From Kaistia hirudinis (GTDB taxonomy: Bacteria; Pseudomonadota; Alphaproteobacteria; Rhizobiales; Kaistiaceae): a DNA stretch of 64,000 bases. Numbering within the stretch: position 1 is the first letter of the stretch; each line of letters begins with the position of its first letter. Both the position numbers and the translations under genes were made by a program. Of the stretch, positions 8,624 to 17,092 are shown in pieces. The DNA lies in contig NZ_JACIDS010000001.1 of NCBI RefSeq assembly GCF_014196455.1, positions 62,001 to 126,000 on the forward strand, written 5' to 3'. The notes beneath the pieces are model-generated. The model made no database searches and was not told the DNA's origin. It saw only the letters and a program-made list of their open reading frames with translations.

Positions 8624-10408
8624 ATGAGCTCCGTCGAATTCGATCCGCGCGCTTCGGCGGATTCCCTCCGGCCCGAGGCCAAGGCCTGGCTGTCCGCGCA
8701 GCGCAAGGCGGCCGGTCGCTGGCTCACGGTCTCGATGCTGCTGCCCCTTTTGGGCGGCGTGCTGATCGCGGCGCAGGCGCTGACACTCGCCGGCATATTG
8801 GCCGGCGTGATCGCGGGTGGACGCTCGCCGTCGGATGAGGGCGGCGCAATCCTGATTCTTCTGGCGGTCATCGTTGCGCGGGCCGCGCTCGCCCTCGTCG
8901 GTGAGCGGGTTGCCGCCCGCGCGGCCGAGGACATCAAGCTCGCGGTCCGGCAGAGCCTGTTCGCGGCGCTGATGGCCCGCACGCCGGAATGGATGCGCGC
9001 GCGCAGTTCTGGCGAGCTCACCAGCGGCATGGTTGACCAGGTCGAGGCGCTGGACGGCTATTTCGCGCGCTTCACGCCGGCCATGGTCGCCGCCTCGGTG
9101 CTACCGCTGGTCTTCGCGATCGGCCTGATGACGGTCGACTGGGTCGTCGGCGTGATCTTTCTCGTCTCGGCGCCGCTGATCCCGCTATTCATGGCGCTCG
9201 TTGGCTGGGGGGCCGAATCGGCGAGCCGCCGCCATCTCGGCGCGATGTCTCGCCTCTCCGGCCTGTTCGCCGACCGGCTGCGTGGCCTTGTCGTGCTGAA
9301 ACTGTTTGGCCGGGCGGAGGACGAGGTCGGGCGCGTTCAGATAGCGACCGAGGATCTCGCCGCCCGCACCATGGCCGTGCTCAAGATCGCGTTCCTGTCC
9401 TCGGCCGTGCTCGAGTTCTTCGCCGCGCTCGGCGTCGCCGGCGTCGCGGTCTATGTCGGCCTGACCTTCCTCGGCGACATTCCGCTCCGCTCCGTGCCGC
9501 TCGGCCTCGAGGCCGGGCTGTTCTGCCTCTTGATGGCGCCCGAGGTCTATCTGCCGCTCCGCACACTCGCCGCGCATTATCACGACCGCGCCTCGGCGCG
9601 GGCCGCCGTCGCCAGCCTCGATGCCGTCTTCGATGGCCTGCCCGAGGCCGCGCCGCTGCCGGTCATGGCCGCCCGGCGCGCCGTCGTGCCCGTGCGGGCG
9701 GCGTCCGTCGTGATCCGCGGTCTGACGGTGACGGCCGAGGGGCGCGGCAAGGTGCTCGACGGCATCGATCTCGACATTACGCCCGGCGAGCGGATCGCGA
9801 TCCTCGGCGCCAGCGGCATCGGCAAGTCGACGCTGCTCGAGGCGATCGGCCGCTTCCGCTCCTTCGAGGGCGATATCCGCATCGACGATGCGCCGGTCGG
9901 CGCGATCGACGAGGGTTCCTTCCGCGGCCGCGTCGCGCTGCTGGTTCAGCGCCCCCGACTGTTCCACGGCACGATCGCCGGCAATGTCCGCCTCGCCCGT
10001 CCCGACGCGAGCGACGCCGACATCCGCCGCGCCGCCGCGCTGGCCCATGTCACCGATTTCGCCGACCGCCTGCCGGACGGGCTCGAGACGGCCGTGGGCG
10101 AGCGGGGCAGGGGCATTTCCGGCGGCGAGGCGCAGCGCGTGGCGCTGGCGCGCATCTTCCTTTCCGATCCCGGACTCGTGCTGCTCGACGAGCCGACGGC
10201 CCATCTCGATGTCGGTACCGAAGCGCTGGTCGCCGATTCGATCCTCGATTTCGCCGCCGGGCGCACGCTGATCGTCGCGACCCATTCGGCGGCGCTGGCC
10301 CGGCGCATGGACCGCATCTACCGGATCGCCGGGGGCAAGCTGCTGCCCGTGCCGCATCGTCCGCCGGGATCGGTTCCGACGCGCGCCGGCATGGGAGACG
10401 CGCCATGA
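8624..10408 (+). CDS. cydD: thiol reductant ABC exporter subunit CydD
   Basis: Half of the heterodimeric CydDC ABC exporter, required for assembly of cytochrome bd; it exports glutathione/cysteine or, by newer work, acts in haem handling. 594 residues: six-helix membrane domain (about 35-320) and an ATP-binding domain (about 360-560) with Walker A GASGIGKST near 395, ABC signature ISGGEAQR near 495 and Walker B LVLLDEPTAHLD near 520. The Walker A Gly-Ile replaces the more common Gly-Ser. The stop overlaps the cydC start (ATGA). Transcribed away from cydABX. Confidence 0.93.
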   Translation: MSSVEFDPRASADSLRPEAKAWLSAQRKAAGRWLTVSMLLPLLGGVLIAAQALTLAGILAGVIAGGRSPSDEGGAILILLAVIVARAALALVGERVAARAAEDIKLAVRQSLFAALMARTPEWMRARSSGELTSGMVDQVEALDGYFARFTPAMVAASVLPLVFAIGLMTVDWVVGVIFLVSAPLIPLFMALVGWGAESASRRHLGAMSRLSGLFADRLRGLVVLKLFGRAEDEVGRVQIATEDLAARTMAVLKIAFLSSAVLEFFAALGVAGVAVYVGLTFLGDIPLRSVPLGLEAGLFCLLMAPEVYLPLRTLAAHYHDRASARAAVASLDAVFDGLPEAAPLPVMAARRAVVPVRAASVVIRGLTVTAEGRGKVLDGIDLDITPGERIAILGASGIGKSTLLEAIGRFRSFEGDIRIDDAPVGAIDEGSFRGRVALLVQRPRLFHGTIAGNVRLARPDASDADIRRAAALAHVTDFADRLPDGLETAVGERGRGISGGEAQRVALARIFLSDPGLVLLDEPTAHLDVGTEALVADSILDFAAGRTLIVATHSAALARRMDRIYRIAGGKLLPVPHRPPGSVPTRAGMGDAP

Positions 10409-12051
10409 GGTTCTTCGTCGAATTGCTGCGCGGGCGCACGCGCAAGCTTCTGCTGGCGCTCGCTTTGAGCGTGGCAACGTTGCTCACCGGCATGGCGCTG
10501 CTCGGCGTCTCCGGCTGGTTCCTGACCGCGACCTATCTCGCGGGGATCGGCGCGCTGTTCAACATCTTCATTCCCTCGTCGATGGTGCGCGGCTCCTCCT
10601 TCCTGCGCATCCTGTCGCGCTATGGCGAGCGGGTGAGCGGACATGCGGCGACGCTCGCCATCCTCTCCGACCTCCGCGTGCTCGTCTTCTCGCGGCTCAT
10701 CCCCCTGGTACCGATCCGCGATGCCGCCGCGCGCACCGGAGACTTCGTCGCGCGCCTGACCGGCGACATCGATACGCTCGACATGGTGGTGCTGCAGCTG
10801 GTGCTGCCGGTCGCCGCCGCGCTGGTCGCCGCGCTCGGCCTCGGCGTCGTGCTGGCCTTCGTCCTGCCCGAGGCCATCATTCCCGCGATTGGCGGCCTGC
10901 TGGCGACGACATTGCTCGTCCCGTTCGTGCTGTCGCGGCTCGGCCAGGCGGCGGGCACCGAAGCCGTCGGACGTTCGGCGCATCTGCGCACACTGGCGCT
11001 CGACGGCGCTGATGGGCATGGCGACATCGTCGCGCTCGGCATCGCGCCGCTCGTCTCCGGCGAGTTCGACAAGGCTGCCAGGGATTTGCGCGCTGCCCGG
11101 CTGCGGCAGGCCCGCTGGACGGCGCTGGGTCCGGCCGCGATGCAGCTCGGCCTCGGCCTCACCATGGCGGCGGTGCTGTGGATCGGGCTCGGCGCCCATG
11201 CCACCGGCAGGATCAGCGGCCCCATGCTGGTCAGCATGGTCCTCCTGATCCTCGCCACCTTCGAAGCCAGCGGCCCCGTTCTGCGCGGTGCCGGCCGTCT
11301 CGGCGCCGCTCGCGCCGCCGCCCGCCGCCTTTCGGCGATCCTGCAGGCGGAGCCTGCCGTCGACGAGCCGCGTGTTCCGGCCGTTCTGCCCGCGAGCGGA
11401 GCGCTTTCGGCTGGTCATGTCGGTTTCCGCTATGGCGACCGGCCGGTCCTCACCGATGTCTCGCTCACCATCGAGGCCGGCGAGCGCATCGCCATCCTCG
11501 GCGAGAGCGGCTCGGGCAAGTCGACGCTGCTGGCGCTTCTGATCCGCCTTGCCGATCCGGGGGAGGGCGCCATCCGCCTCGGCGGCATCAATATTCGCGA
11601 TGTCGCGACATCGGAACTGCATGGCCGCATCGCGCTGCTGACGCAGGATACGCCCGTCTTCATCGGCACGATCCGCGACAACCTCAGGATCGGCGCGCCG
11701 GACGCCGATGATGCGACGCTCTATGGCGCGCTGGCCCGCGCCCGGCTCGACGAGTTCGTCCGCCGCCTGCCGCTCGGGCTCGACACCTGGCTGGGCGAGG
11801 CCGGCGCGACGCTCTCGGCCGGCCAGGCGCGCCGGCTTTGCCTTGCGCGCACGCTGCTGGCGCCCGCGGCGATCCTGCTGCTGGACGAGCCCACGGCAGG
11901 CCTCGATCCTGATATCGAGGCGGATCTGCTGGCCGATATTCTCACGGCGACGTCGGGGCGCTCGGTGGTGCTCGCGACGCACGCCGCGCTGCCGGAGGGT
12001 GCGTTCGACCGGGTCTATCGCATGGATGCAGGCCGGCTCGCCGCCGCTTGA
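10405..12051 (+). CDS. cydC: thiol reductant ABC exporter subunit CydC
   Basis: Partner half-transporter of CydD, 548 residues. Membrane domain about 15-300 including the CydC-type GVSGWFLTATYLAG stretch, then an ATP-binding domain with Walker A GESGSGKST near 370 and Walker B ILLLDEPTAGLDPD near 490. The signature loop reads LSAGQARR instead of LSGGQ, a known tolerated change. It starts within the cydD stop, so the two are made in equal amounts. No terminator is obvious before the convergent TetR gene 21 bases away. Confidence 0.93.
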   Translation: MRFFVELLRGRTRKLLLALALSVATLLTGMALLGVSGWFLTATYLAGIGALFNIFIPSSMVRGSSFLRILSRYGERVSGHAATLAILSDLRVLVFSRLIPLVPIRDAAARTGDFVARLTGDIDTLDMVVLQLVLPVAAALVAALGLGVVLAFVLPEAIIPAIGGLLATTLLVPFVLSRLGQAAGTEAVGRSAHLRTLALDGADGHGDIVALGIAPLVSGEFDKAARDLRAARLRQARWTALGPAAMQLGLGLTMAAVLWIGLGAHATGRISGPMLVSMVLLILATFEASGPVLRGAGRLGAARAAARRLSAILQAEPAVDEPRVPAVLPASGALSAGHVGFRYGDRPVLTDVSLTIEAGERIAILGESGSGKSTLLALLIRLADPGEGAIRLGGINIRDVATSELHGRIALLTQDTPVFIGTIRDNLRIGAPDADDATLYGALARARLDEFVRRLPLGLDTWLGEAGATLSAGQARRLCLARTLLAPAAILLLDEPTAGLDPDIEADLLADILTATSGRSVVLATHAALPEGAFDRVYRMDAGRLAAA

Positions 12052-12072
12052 GGCGCGCCGTCCCGGCCGCGC

Positions 12073-12705
12073 TCAGGGAGCGGCGACCGCGAGCGGCTCA
12101 TGCGATGCGAGGATGCGGGCAAATAGCGCGCGGAGATCGCAGGCGCATCCGTCCGGTCCGAGGCTGCGCTGGAAGACGCGGGAACCCTCGACCAGCAGGA
12201 AGAGCTGATCCGCCAGCATCTGCGGCTCGGACAGGCCGGACGCGAGGCACAGCGCCGTCAGCCGTTCGCGATGCTTGCGCTTCGTCTGCTCGATGACGCG
12301 GCGGCCCGGATGATCTGGATCGCTGATCTGGATCGCCGCATTCACCAGCGCGCAGCCACCGTCGCGCCAGCGGCTCTTCTGGTTGCAGATCTCGTCCATC
12401 CAGGCGTTGATCTGCGCCAGCGCATCGCCGGGATATTGGCGGTCGAGGTCGTCCCAGAAGCGCTCACCCTCGGCGGCGAGGCCGCTCAGATATTCCGCGA
12501 CCAGCAGCTCCTTCGATTCGAAGTGCCGATAGAGCGTCATCTTGTTGGTGCCGGCCGTCTCGGCGATCGTCTCGACGCCGACGCCCTGGATGCCGAACCG
12601 ATAGAACAGGTCGCGCGCCGCGATGAGAATCCTCTGGCGCGGCGGGAGGCTGCTGTCGATGGCCTCGGTCGGGTGAACGGTCTGTTCAACTGCCGCGCTG
12701 CGCAC
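12073..12705 (-). CDS. TetR/AcrR-family transcriptional regulator
   Basis: A 210-residue regulator, probably a repressor of the divergent azoreductase gene. The N-terminal TetR helix-turn-helix is clear: RILIAARDLFYRFGIQGVGVETIAE then AGTNKMTLYRHFESKE at about residues 26-67, followed by a helical ligand domain. The start chosen is GTG at 12705, with GAAGGA nine bases upstream; a TTG at 12741 would add 12 residues. The open frame continues far upstream into the azoreductase gene but that part is not coding. The intergenic gap holds overlapping palindromes fit for TetR binding. Confidence 0.88.
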   Translation of the reverse strand: MRSAAVEQTVHPTEAIDSSLPPRQRILIAARDLFYRFGIQGVGVETIAETAGTNKMTLYRHFESKELLVAEYLSGLAAEGERFWDDLDRQYPGDALAQINAWMDEICNQKSRWRDGGCALVNAAIQISDPDHPGRRVIEQTKRKHRERLTALCLASGLSEPQMLADQLFLLVEGSRVFQRSLGPDGCACDLRALFARILASHEPLAVAAP

Positions 12706-12747
12706 GCCCTTGAATCCTTCTGCTGCCCCGTCGATATTCAATAATGT

Positions 12748-12762
12748 TACCGTACGGTACCG
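12748..12762. promoter_or_regulatory. putative TetR operator
   Basis: TACCGTACGGTA (12748-12759) is a perfect 12-bp palindrome, and CGGTACCG (12755-12762) is a second perfect palindrome overlapping it. Both lie in the gap between the divergent TetR and azoreductase genes, where the TetR protein would be expected to bind. Confidence 0.6.
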
Positions 12763-12804
12763 TTTGTAGGTGCCGTCAACGTAAAGATAGTGAAGGAAAG
12801 CGGC

Positions 12805-13443
12805 ATGACCAACATTCTTTTTGTGACGTCGAGTCCTCGCGGCGAGGCGTCCCATTCGACCCGGGTGGCCGAGAAAGCGATCGAGCAGCTTCTCGCGTCC
12901 GATCCCGGGGCGACGTTGGTGCGCCGCGATCTCGCGCGGGAGCCGCTGCCGCATGTCGGCGAGGCGTTTCTGGGCGCCGTGTTCACGCCGGACGCGGCGC
13001 GTTCGGAAGAGCAGCAGGCGCTGGTCGCGCGCTCGGATGCGCTGATCGACGAACTCTTCGCGGCCGACGTCATCGTCATCGCCTCAGCGATGATCAATTT
13101 CACCGTTCCTTCGACGCTGAAGAGCTGGTTCGACTATATCGCCCGCTCAGGCAAGACATTCAGCTATGGCGAGAACGGACCCGTCGGTCTCGTGACCGGC
13201 AAGCGCGTGGTCCTGGTGGAGGCCAAGGGCGGCATCTATTCGCAGGGCCCGATGAAGGCCCATGACTATCAGCAGCCTTACCTCCGCTTCATGCTCGGCT
13301 TCCTCGGCCTCACCGACGTCGAGGTGATCGATGTCGAGGGCGTGGCGTTCGGCCCTGAAGCGGCCGAACGCGCCGTGACGGCGGCGGTCGAGCGTGCCGA
13401 TAATGCGGCCCGCGCCATCAGCGAGACGCGCGTCGCCGCGTGA
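12805..13443 (+). CDS. azoR: FMN-dependent NADH-azoreductase
   Basis: Flavodoxin-fold quinone/azo reductase using NAD(P)H and FMN; likely protects against quinones or electrophiles. 212 residues from the ATG at 12805, preceded by GAAGGA; an upstream in-frame ATG (12790) lacks family support. The FMN phosphate loop SSPRGEASHSTRV is at about residues 9-21, and PMINF-like 'SAMINFTVPSTLKSWFDYI' near 93-111 and 'GGIYSQGP' near 142 fit AzoR. Divergent from a TetR gene, the usual arrangement for an inducible detoxification enzyme. Confidence 0.92.
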   Translation: MTNILFVTSSPRGEASHSTRVAEKAIEQLLASDPGATLVRRDLAREPLPHVGEAFLGAVFTPDAARSEEQQALVARSDALIDELFAADVIVIASAMINFTVPSTLKSWFDYIARSGKTFSYGENGPVGLVTGKRVVLVEAKGGIYSQGPMKAHDYQQPYLRFMLGFLGLTDVEVIDVEGVAFGPEAAERAVTAAVERADNAARAISETRVAA

Positions 13444-13448
13444 GCCGG

Positions 13449-13475
13449 GCAGGCCGGCCTTACTGGCCGGCCTGC
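13449..13475. terminator. hairpin between convergent azoR and exported-protein gene
   Basis: GCAGGCCGGCC pairs perfectly with its complement across a 5-base loop (11-bp stem). It contains the stop codon of the minus-strand gene and starts 6 bases after the azoR stop. There is no U tract, so intrinsic termination is not certain. Confidence 0.45.
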
Positions 13476-15505
13476 ACTTCGAGCGAGATCAGGTTCGGCA
13501 GCGTGCGCGGATCGCTCTCCGCGGCCGCGATGATCGCGAGCAGCGGCACGGGCGTGGCGGGTGCTGCCGTGAACGTCAGCTTTCCGGGCGTGCGGATGAA
13601 GGTCTGAAGCGCCGGGGCCAGCTTCTGCTGGAAGGTCGGGTTCTTCAGCACCAGCATCAGCGTCAGCGGGAGCGCGCCAGCGACGTCCTCGCGGAACTTC
13701 TCCGGCGTCTGGTTCTTCTTCTTCGCTTCCATGGCCACGGCGCGGTCGACGACCGAGCTGTCCTGCACGGTGACCTTGGCGCGGGAGAAGAGGAGGTTCG
13801 GCAGCGCGGACTCGATGGTCTGCGGTGCTTCGATCGTCGCGCGCTTGAGGCCGGTCAGCGCGACATCCGCATTGATCGTGCCGACATCCTTCACCGTGAG
13901 CTTGAAATCCGACAGGTTCAAGCTCTCGTCGGCCTCGCGCCAATGCAGCTTGAAGCCGTAATCCGCCATCAGCCGGTCATAGCCGAGGCCCTCGATCAGC
14001 TTGCGGGCCTGCGGGTCGTCGACCAGCGACAGATCCAGATTGAGGCCGCGGAGGTCCAGCCCGACATTGGTGGGGACCGGGCCGATATAGTCCGAGAGGT
14101 CGAGACGGGCGCGGTCGAGCGCGCCGAGCTTCTTGCCGCCCTGGACGAGATCGAGATTGACGGCTTCGGCGAAGCCCATGGTCGGCGCGAGCGTCAGCGG
14201 ATCGACCTCGATGTCGGATTCGGCCGCCTTGATCGCCGAGCGGATCCTGTCGATCGACGGGAAGACGAAGCCGCCCACGGCGATCCGCTCCGCCCCGAAC
14301 GAGCCCTTGTCGCCGACGGCGACGTCGAGATCGCCGACGCCGATCTCGCCGAGACCATCGGACGAGAAATCGGTCAGGTGGAAGTCGCCGAGATGGAACC
14401 GCTCGATTTCAGGCGCGACCACGTCGAGGTCGCTCAGGCGGGAGGAGCCGATGCCGAACGAATAGATGATGTCCGGCACCATATCGAGCGCGAGCGCGCC
14501 CAGCGCCTTCTCGTCCATATCCGGATTGGCGATGATCTGGTCGATCGCGGGCGTGAACGGCTTCGAGGGCTGGCGCGTCTTGAGATTCTCGGTCTCGAAG
14601 GAGCCGATGCGGATCTCGACGCCGGGAATGACGAAGCTCCAGTTGCGATAGGTCTCGAGCGCCACGGCCGTGCGCCATTTGCCGTCGCCGACGCCGCCGA
14701 CATAGCGGTCGGGATCGAGGACATCCATGATGGCGTTGACGTTGTAGCCACGCCCCTCGATCTTCTCGACCTTCATCTTGACGAGACCATCGGGAGAGGG
14801 CGTCTCCTGGGTCAGCGGACCCATCGACACCATGTCCACCACCCCATCCTTCATGCCGCTCATCTGAATGGCGTCGATGGTGGTGTGGGTCTTCTCGCCC
14901 TGCATTTCGGTGTCATAGACGAAGTTCCGGCCCTCCGAGGGGCCCGAGGAGGCCTTCAGCGCGACGGACATCACCTTGATCCAGGACGCGACCGGCTTCG
15001 CGGTGTCGATCACGACGCCGGCGAAGCTCGGGACCGAAACGTCCTTGTAGGACAGCGAGCCGAAGCGCATGTCGAACCGGATCGGGCTGCTGGTGACGGC
15101 GGCACTGCCCTCCGTCGACACCTCGGCCTTGACCGGAGGCTTGCCGGAAGCGACGACGCGGGCGTCGTGAATGTCCAGTTCCTGGAACGCGAACGCGCCG
15201 TCGGGGCTCTGGTTGAAACCCTTGACGTCGATTCGGTCGAAGGTGACCTCCAGCTTGCCGCCGGGGATCGCGGTGACATTCTCCGTGCGGATGCTCAGAT
15301 TGCGGATCGTCGCCGTCTGCGTCGCCGCGTCATAGCTGAGCTCGCCGAAGCCGGCGACCCAGTTCGGGGTCGCGTCCAGCGAGGAAATCCAGCCCCGGAT
15401 CGTCGTCTCGACCGGCTCCTCGGCCAGCGCATGACCGGCGGGGAAAACGGCGCATCCGAAGAGGATGACGGCGGCGGTGCGCGTGCGCAGTGCAGGGCGG
15501 ATCAT
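13460..15505 (-). CDS. large exported protein, paralogue of the next gene, function unknown
   Basis: 681 residues with a Sec signal peptide (about 1-28, ending AGHALAE). The mature part is rich in short alternating beta-like stretches and has repeated phrases such as 'IRNLSI', 'VTFDRIDVKGF' and 'RARLDLSDYIG'. The last ~190 residues are clearly related to the C-terminal part of the 379-residue protein encoded upstream (15598-16737): both have LGYD, a KDxG segment, an 'RA-x-x-M-x-AK' stretch and the phrase APATPV near the end. I do not recognise a named domain; an AsmA-like envelope role is only a guess. It is 92 bases downstream of its paralogue on the same strand, with a hairpin between them. 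Confidence 0.75.
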   Translation of the reverse strand: MIRPALRTRTAAVILFGCAVFPAGHALAEEPVETTIRGWISSLDATPNWVAGFGELSYDAATQTATIRNLSIRTENVTAIPGGKLEVTFDRIDVKGFNQSPDGAFAFQELDIHDARVVASGKPPVKAEVSTEGSAAVTSSPIRFDMRFGSLSYKDVSVPSFAGVVIDTAKPVASWIKVMSVALKASSGPSEGRNFVYDTEMQGEKTHTTIDAIQMSGMKDGVVDMVSMGPLTQETPSPDGLVKMKVEKIEGRGYNVNAIMDVLDPDRYVGGVGDGKWRTAVALETYRNWSFVIPGVEIRIGSFETENLKTRQPSKPFTPAIDQIIANPDMDEKALGALALDMVPDIIYSFGIGSSRLSDLDVVAPEIERFHLGDFHLTDFSSDGLGEIGVGDLDVAVGDKGSFGAERIAVGGFVFPSIDRIRSAIKAAESDIEVDPLTLAPTMGFAEAVNLDLVQGGKKLGALDRARLDLSDYIGPVPTNVGLDLRGLNLDLSLVDDPQARKLIEGLGYDRLMADYGFKLHWREADESLNLSDFKLTVKDVGTINADVALTGLKRATIEAPQTIESALPNLLFSRAKVTVQDSSVVDRAVAMEAKKKNQTPEKFREDVAGALPLTLMLVLKNPTFQQKLAPALQTFIRTPGKLTFTAAPATPVPLLAIIAAAESDPRTLPNLISLEVQAGQ

Positions 15506-15552
15506 GGTCTTTCCTTCACTTCCTCGGCGGCGAGCCGATTATCCAGACGCGA

Positions 15553-15579
15553 AAGCCCGGATCGGTTGGATCCGGGCTT
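15553..15579 (-). terminator. hairpin between the two exported-protein genes
   Basis: AAGCCCGGATC pairs perfectly with GATCCGGGCTT over a 5-base loop (11-bp stem). It lies 19-45 bases after the stop of the upstream gene. Without a U tract it may be a weak terminator or a processing/stability structure that sets the ratio of the two products. Confidence 0.45.
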
Positions 15580-15597
15580 CCGAAGAGTCGATTGCGA

Positions 15598-16737
15598 TCA
15601 GTTGTTGGCGGCGACGCCGATGCCGAGCAGCTTCAGCACGCCGTTCGGGCTCGCCAGCGCCGTCTTGCCGACTTCGGTCAGCAGCACGGGCGTCGCCGGC
15701 GCGAACTTCACCGTGATCGACTTCGGGTCCTTCAGATAGGCGCTGACCGCGGCCGACACCTCGCTCTGGAACGCCTCGTCCGTGATGTTGACCTGGCTGA
15801 AGGCGAGCGGCAGGAAGCCGGGAACCATGGCGGCGAGATCCTCGCGCTTGGCGCCGAGCTGCTTGGCCTGCATGTCGAGCGCGCGGTTGGTCAGGCCGGC
15901 ATCGTCGAAGCGGACCTCCGCGACCTCGAGCGTCGCCGTCGGCGCCAGCTCGTGCAACTGATCGGCGTTCTGCAGCTTCTCGCGCGGCACGCCGCCGAAG
16001 GTGCCGCTGATCGACAGCTTGCCCATGTCCTTGCCGTCGAGCGTGATGCCGTTGATCGTCAGCGCGCTCTTGGCGGCGTCATAGCTGCCCGCGATCCCGA
16101 CATTCAGAGACAGGCTGTCATAGCCGAGATCGGTGATCGTGCTCGAGCCCTGGCCGCTGGCCTTCAGGACGCTGCCGGGAACATTGATGCCGGCGACCGT
16201 GAGCTTGCCCTCGTTCGGCGCGCCGTCGACGACATTGCCGAGATCGACCGCGAACGAATCCACCGTGACCGGATCGGGCGCGTTGGGCGCAGCCACCGAA
16301 ATCCCGTCGATCTCGAAATGCGAGAACGGCGTGATCTTGGCGGTCGAATGCACCTCGGTCGGATCGGGGACGACCGCGTCCTTCGAGATGCCGGTCTTCC
16401 AGCTGATCGTCTGCTCGCCATCGACGATCTTGCCATTGTCGAAGGAGATGCTGGCCGCGGTGAAGCCGCCCGGCGTGCGCTCGACCGGGCTCGCGATCAC
16501 CACCGACGGCACGGTGGCGTCGGAGCCTTCGCGCGACACCTTGAGATTGGTGATGACGACGTCGTCGCCATTCGCCGAAGCCGAATCGAAGCTCGCCTTC
16601 GCGCCACCCTTGGCCTGCAGCGCCGCGACGACGCTGTTGGCGATCTTGGTGGCATCGGGCGCCGCGAAGGCAGTCGTCGACAGGAGCAGCGTCGAGACGA
16701 GCACCAGGCCGCGAGCGCCGGAAAGCGAAACGTTCAT
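15598..16737 (-). CDS. exported protein with APATPV-type C-terminal module, function unknown
   Basis: 379 residues from the ATG at 16737, which has GGAGG six bases upstream; the open frame runs further but only as read-through. A signal peptide (about 1-27, ending TTAFAA) precedes a mature region with repeated beta-like motifs ('VDSFAVDLGNV', 'ALTINGITLDGKDMGKLSISG'). The C-terminal ~150 residues match the tail of the larger paralogue downstream, including RALDMQAKQLGAKREDLAAM and KFAPATPVLL. Probably periplasmic or outer-membrane associated. No recognised family; function unknown. Confidence 0.78.
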   Translation of the reverse strand: MNVSLSGARGLVLVSTLLLSTTAFAAPDATKIANSVVAALQAKGGAKASFDSASANGDDVVITNLKVSREGSDATVPSVVIASPVERTPGGFTAASISFDNGKIVDGEQTISWKTGISKDAVVPDPTEVHSTAKITPFSHFEIDGISVAAPNAPDPVTVDSFAVDLGNVVDGAPNEGKLTVAGINVPGSVLKASGQGSSTITDLGYDSLSLNVGIAGSYDAAKSALTINGITLDGKDMGKLSISGTFGGVPREKLQNADQLHELAPTATLEVAEVRFDDAGLTNRALDMQAKQLGAKREDLAAMVPGFLPLAFSQVNITDEAFQSEVSAAVSAYLKDPKSITVKFAPATPVLLTEVGKTALASPNGVLKLLGIGVAANN

Positions 16738-16841
16738 TATGTCCTCCGAGGAACAGGTGTGCGTCGGCCGGACGCCGAGGCTTTTGTGGGCGGCATTGTG
16801 TCGTGAGTTCATGGCGAGAGCAAGAATGACCGCCCGCCCCC

Positions 16842-16857
16842 TGTGACGCACGTCACC
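16842..16857. promoter_or_regulatory. CRP-like palindrome
   Basis: TGTGACGCACGTCACC contains the perfect palindrome GTGACG-CA-CGTCAC and matches the CRP consensus TGTGA-N6-TCACA in nine of ten defined bases. It lies 105 bases before the start of the exported-protein gene on the minus strand and about 67 bases before the fluoride riboswitch on the plus strand. Binding protein unknown. Confidence 0.4.
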
Positions 16858-16923
16858 GGCAGGCAAGCGCGCGGCGGTCGCGCGGCATTTGCAATCCGGC
16901 CCGCCGGGCCTAATCTCGGCTGA

Positions 16924-16993
16924 CGGGAATGGGGTCTCCCGAGCGTTTCCTCTACGGAAAGCTGAACCGCCGGTTCCGGCTGATGGCTCCTGT
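16924..16993 (+). promoter_or_regulatory. fluoride riboswitch (crcB RNA motif)
   Basis: The sequence reads CGGGAATGGGGTCTCCCG, then a TTTCC/GGAAA hairpin, then AACCGCCGGTT and finally GCTGATGGCTCCTG. These are the conserved blocks of the crcB motif: the 5' GG-x-GAUG-like block closed by CC, the ACCGCC-type middle, and the near-invariant GCTGATGRCTCCT at the 3' side. GGGGTC can pair with GGCTCC (with wobble) to form the long-range helix, as in known fluoride aptamers. It sits 99 bases before fluC, the classic target: fluoride binding turns on the exporter. Confidence 0.87.
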
Positions 16994-17092
16994 TCACAAC
17001 CCTCTTGCGGGGGCGTGGCAGGAACTTGTCCGGCTTCCGGCTGCGCAGCGCTCATGACCGGACCCGCTCGCGGATCGATCCTGGAGATTCCC

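Noticed and set aside
12706-12954. Extension of the TetR gene up to 12954
   Set aside because: It would run over the azoreductase start, and residues there do not resemble a TetR N-terminus. GTG at 12705 has a ribosome site.
16889-17092. Upstream extension of fluC
   Set aside because: This stretch is the fluoride riboswitch and leader; fluC proteins begin at MFFAF-type starts with GGAG before 17093.
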